Shown here: positions 60,240 to 64,000 of the stretch, piece by piece | How the letters are laid out: each line of letters starts with the position of its first letter | How positions within the stretch are numbered: position 1 is the stretch's first letter | Origin: Mactromeris polynyma | Taxonomy: Eukaryota; Mollusca; Bivalvia; Venerida; Mactridae | Assembly: GCA_032209605.1 (NCBI GenBank) | Contig: JASFXZ010000005.1 | Coordinates: 23,424,905-23,488,904 of the forward strand | DNA: 64,000 nucleotides | Reading direction: 5' to 3' | Position numbers and translations under genes: made by a program | The notes under the pieces: model-generated | What the model was told of the DNA's origin: nothing | Databases searched by the model: none | The model's input: the letters and a program-made list of their open reading frames with translations, nothing else

Positions 60240-61435
60240 TGTTTAAATGCATTAACCAGAATAATATATTTACACCAAGCTTGGGGCGTAGGGGGTGTAT
60301 TATACCGTATTGATTTAACCATCCTAAATGTAGTTACTGCATTTGGTGATAGTGTTTTTGTTCAAACAACCAACTTGGAGTTGTTCACTTAATGTGTGCA
60401 TTTCCAATTGCGTTTGTACACTTTCATTTACTTATAGTTCACTCCGCCTCTTCCTGTATCTTACATCCAATAAGCAGCCAGAATTTTTCAAATGTTTGGT
60501 CAACTAATCCATTTATTATGGCATTTTGCACAATATCTTTTAAGTGTTTTCATTATGTAAATCTGGTAAGTGATCAATATGACTGTAAATTATAAGCCGG
60601 TTATAACTCACATATTAGAATTATAAACAAATTAAGGGCAAGGAAGCGTCAATGAAACATGGTAGGTGGTAAAGCCATAGCAATAAAATTCGTTTTATCC
60701 GTGTAACAATTACACATATTCCATTGTACAGCTTGGACTTTGGGTTTCTCTTGTCATGTTGGAGAACGCAAGCCATCTCTCGGCGTGAAATGGTAAATAC
60801 CAATTCTCAAGTCCAGTGTACCTGAGCAATAAATTACATAGAACTAGACTGTGTGTGCCTCTATAACTCAGTCGGTTAAACGTTCTGTATTTAGATGTAT
60901 TATTGAAAAGTTAGGCACCAGTTCGACTCTCACCCGAGGTATTCTTTACTTTTTTATTTGTTTGTAAATATATACTCCGCACCACAGACGTTCATCAGGT
61001 AGCAATATACCGGTTCAATACCCAGAAAGTTATTCTTTTTGCCGATTGATCATATTCAAACCAAAGCTTGAAAAAAGACTCATCTGCGTCACGTGATCAT
61101 TTAAAATGTAATCCGTCCATTGTTCTTGCTTTTATTTCATTAAGTATCCTGCCGATAATATCGCGTCTCTCAGAATGCAGTGATGTAAACAATGTAATCG
61201 ACATTACACAATATGAGAGTAACGCAACTCTGAAACACTTGACATATATGTAAAAAGTAACGTTTTAAACAACAAATGCAATGACGGGATTATAAAAAAT
61301 TAAATCTCAAATTTATCCGAAAAAAGCAATTATGACTGTTCATTGATGTTATACATTCGAAGACAATATCTTTATAGATAACGCATTGAATAATACTACC
61401 AATCCTACTGACTTAATGACATGCATCATAGTATA
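60240..61435. repeat. 2.2-kb repeat, partial copy 6 with internal deletion
   Basis: Starts TTTAAATGCATTAACCAG (unit start), jumps at about 60665 from GAAACATGGTAGG to TAAAGCCATAGCAATAAAAT, and ends near 61430 (GACATGCATCATAGT). It contains a tRNA-like segment at 60857-60942. Confidence 0.8.
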
Positions 61436-61794
61436 CTGAATACAGTGAAGTAAGGGAGACGACTTATGTACAAAATGGACTTGCTCCTCACAGTACTTAC
61501 CTCCCTTAGTGAAACATTTCAATGCCTGCACAATTGTCGCCTGATGAAGGATGTGTATGGGAATAAAATGACGGTTACACTTTGAAAACTAAGTGATTAT
61601 TGTATTAATTTTATTTTCATTTAACCACCCACATTATTAGTATTTCTCTGAAATATATACAGAACCGTGTCCTTGTATGTACCTGATGAAGTTAAAAAAG
61701 AGATAATAGGATGCTGTTAAATGTCTGTGATGGCAGAGGTCTCTGAACTTCATGAAGGAGACTGTTACAAATTGACTTTTATTAGAAAATTTAA
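61436..61794. other. Spacer between repeat and SINE
   Basis: Contains an imperfect GTAAGGGAG...ACCTCCCTTA inverted pair (61450-61510). Nothing else recognised. Confidence 0.35.
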
Positions 61795-62078
61795 GAAACT
61801 TTTTTTATGTTAGTTGAGTTGTACACTCTCATCAATAGTATTTCAATTACACACCGGTGTAAGTTGACCCTGCACCAGTGTTCCTGGGTTACCAACCATT
61901 ACAAGCTGTTCTGTAACTGACAACTTCCCCCACATAATTTAGAAAGTGTCTTTGAATGTACAATCTTATGCCTAATTGTCATGTAGAGCAAACACATTGT
62001 ACATGGTTTGTACCTACCCTCTCCACAATGGCAGTTGGATGCTCTACTGACTGAGTTATAGGGATGGACTAATCCTCG
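61795..62078 (-). repeat. SINE with conserved core, reversed
   Basis: On the minus strand: tRNA-like head CCCTATAACTCAGTCAGTAG, then core TGTGGGGGAAGTTGTCAGTT, AACCCAGGAACACTGG and TGAAATACTATTGATGAG, ending TAACATAAAAAAAG. The core is shared with 32449-32738 and 8978-9235. Confidence 0.75.
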
Positions 62079-62107
62079 GCAATTTTACTATTAGCTTGTA
62101 ATATATA

Positions 62108-63662
62108 CTAACACGAAAAAGAAAGTGTGCACTTTTATATTGGGCATAACTTTTTTGTTACAAAGTTTAGATATACGGATTTATCATCATGAGTGAAGAA
62201 AATAACCCTTTACACATTGCACCCATTTACCCTATATTTAAGCGCATAGACGGCTTTCAAATTGACAGCAGGCTATTATGCAACTTTTCGCTCGTGCTAC
62301 CCGTGCAACGTGTGTACAGGTACAGGTTGACCCTGACCGATATCTTTACTTGTTATGCAATAATAAATCACAGTTCACTTTTGAATTTCACTCGTAAACA
62401 AGATGCCACGGCTTCAAGAAAACGAACGAATTCAGGCACTTCTGCAACTCGCAGCCGGCGTCAGCGTTGCTGACGTCGCTAGGCAGTTTCACTGCCATAG
62501 AAATACCATAATAAAACTCCGACGACGTTACCATCAGAATGGAAGCGTTAGAGATCGTCCACGATCCGGTAGACCGAAGGTGACAACGGCACGTCAGGAT
62601 AGACATATGACGTTGACGCACTTACGTCATCGGTTCAAAACCGCTACAAGCACTGCGCGAGAGCTTGGCGTATGTAGGGATACGGTTCTAAACCGAATGC
62701 GGGCCAATGCAAACCCGTTAAGGGCTAGGAGGCCTTATGTAGGTCAGATCCTTAATAACAGACATCGTGCTCTCAGACTGGTCTGGGCCCGCCGTCATCT
62801 CCGTTGGAACCGTGCCATGTGGTCTAGGGTGCTCTTTAGTGATGAGTCGCGATTTAACTTTAGCACTGCTGACGGTAGAGTTCGGGTATTTAGACGTAAA
62901 GGGGAACGTTTTGACCAGAACTGTTTATTAGAGCGAGATCGTTTTGGAGGGGGTAGTGTAATGGTCTGGGGAGGTATTATGGGCGGTAGGAAAACAGACC
63001 TTGTTGTTATTCATGGTAATTTAAATGCCCAAGGTTATGTTGACCAAGTTTTACGCCCAGTTGTTATTCCTTTCCTACAACAGAACCTTGGTTGTTTAAT
63101 GCATGATAACGCAAGGCCACATACTGCTATACTTACCAGGAATTATTTCGCTAGAAATAATGTTAACGTCTTACCTTGGCCGGCTTGCTCTCCGGACATG
63201 AATCCCATTGAACATTTATGGGATTTGCTTGGTCGGAGAGCAAGGAAAAAACATGTTATCAACAATATCAATGACTTGTGTGCAGCCTTAGTTCATGAAT
63301 GGAACGCCATTCCCGCCGACGTCATAAGACGTTACGTCAGGTCCATGCGATCTAGAATACTTGCGTTGATCCGTAGACGAGGAGGCCACAACAGATACTG
63401 ATTAATTGTCACGTAACTTGACAAATATCCGAAGGCAAAAAAGGAGTTACAAAACATTACAAATCTGCAACTTTTACTTTTAACCCCTACGTTATTCACA
63501 CGTTAAACAATGTTCTGATAATTATCAAATTTCACTTAAAAGTAAAACATCGTGTTGCCAATACATTTTTGCACATTTTGATACCAAATTTGCCAATATT
63601 TTGCTTCTATAAGTATAAAAAAATTCCCTCTAACCAAGTGCACACTTTCTTTTTCGTTTCAG
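62108..63662 (+). mobile_element. Full-length Tc1-like transposon
   Basis: Terminal inverted repeats of 27 bp: left CTAACACGAAAAAGAAAGTG...CACTT (62108-62134), right its complement (63636-63662), 25 of 27 matching. TA lies directly outside both ends (62106-62107, 63663-63664). One intact transposase ORF lies between them. Size 1555 bp, normal for Tc1. Confidence 0.95.
62403..63401 (+). CDS. Tc1-family DD34E transposase, intact
   Basis: 332 residues, no stop or frameshift. N-terminal bipartite helix-turn-helix DNA-binding region (about 1-110; VADVARQFHCHRNTIIKLRR, GRPKVTTARQDRH), then the DDE catalytic domain: D147 in VLFSDESRF, D235 in CLMHDNARPHTA and E270 in SPDMNPIEHLWD, with 34 residues between the last two. 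The glycine-rich RFGGGSVMVWGGIMGG box and the terminal GGHNRY are typical. Length is normal for the family (about 330-350). It would cut and paste the element at TA sites. GC content is higher than the flanks. All features of an active enzyme are visible; activity is untested. Confidence 0.97.
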   Translation: MPRLQENERIQALLQLAAGVSVADVARQFHCHRNTIIKLRRRYHQNGSVRDRPRSGRPKVTTARQDRHMTLTHLRHRFKTATSTARELGVCRDTVLNRMRANANPLRARRPYVGQILNNRHRALRLVWARRHLRWNRAMWSRVLFSDESRFNFSTADGRVRVFRRKGERFDQNCLLERDRFGGGSVMVWGGIMGGRKTDLVVIHGNLNAQGYVDQVLRPVVIPFLQQNLGCLMHDNARPHTAILTRNYFARNNVNVLPWPACSPDMNPIEHLWDLLGRRARKKHVINNINDLCAALVHEWNAIPADVIRRYVRSMRSRILALIRRRGGHNRY

Positions 63663-63664
63663 TA

Positions 63665-64000
63665 TATGTAGTGTAGTTGGAATGTGCAAGTTCAGTGAAA
63701 ATTTGAAACTACGAAAGAAGCTTTTTGAAGCAACAAATTTGATTAAATAACACCAGCTCTCTGCTACTTCCTACTTTATTTCATATAATAATAATAATGA
63801 TATGAGTGTACAATATAAAACACAGTTATATAGTTGTAATAAACAAAGCAAACAAATAAACTCAAAAATAACTACATGTATAAACAAAATATAGAATATG
63901 CAATTTCAAATTTATATCACTTCTCCGCATAGATATTTAAGTGGATGTTACAAAAGTTGAATGCACCAGTATGTGGCTTACATATAATTAGACGGGGTGT
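63665..64000. other. Right edge, no gene recognised
   Basis: AT-rich sequence with a short ATAATAATAATAATG run. Nothing supported. Confidence 0.4.

Overview
This is AT-rich, intron-rich nuclear DNA of an animal, most likely a bivalve or other mollusc. Three things point there: dispersed SINE copies with a core domain I recognise from molluscan genomes, a repeat ending in GGTGAGCTAAA that I know from bivalve and cephalopod sequence, and a dense mix of Tc1, RTE and hAT-like elements. The species cannot be fixed from the sequence. Genes were built by hand from splice sites, phase agreement and protein-family motifs, because most exons are too short to stand out as ORFs.

Layout. 1-4925: the 5' end of a catalase gene on the minus strand (exons 1 and 2; the rest lies left of the window), with a solo LTR in intron 2. 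6143-16432: a complete PRDM4-like gene on the plus strand (ten coding exons, 962 codons), head-to-head with catalase; its introns hold an hAT-like element, SINEs, a MITE and a ten-copy 45-bp minisatellite next to the last 3' splice site. 17700-23800: tandem copies of a 2.2-kb repeat carrying tRNA-like A/B boxes, fused to a decayed LINE (23812-25420). 25400-30400: no recognisable gene, but a compound repeat and a 450-bp dispersed repeat. 30414-46601: a minus-strand gene for a single-pass membrane protein with one WSC domain, a Thr/Ser-rich stalk and a tyrosine-rich cytoplasmic tail. Its WSC domain is split by a 10.3-kb intron that contains, on the opposite strand, a small OB-fold gene (38360-42647) whose frame is broken in two places. 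47850-64000: mostly mobile DNA, namely a near-intact RTE retrotransposon with a 13-bp target duplication, a second LINE relic, a broken Tc1 element, more copies of the 2.2-kb repeat, a minus-strand SINE, and a full-length Tc1-like transposon with an intact 332-residue DD34E transposase, matched terminal repeats and TA duplications.

No operon-like cooperation is implied. Catalase and PRDM4 may share a divergent promoter region, and the OB-fold gene is nested in the WSC receptor gene. The most unusual features are the WSC receptor locus with its nested antisense gene, the long-hairpin element with a 9-bp flanking duplication inside that nested gene, and the tandem 2.2-kb repeat with pol III-like boxes.
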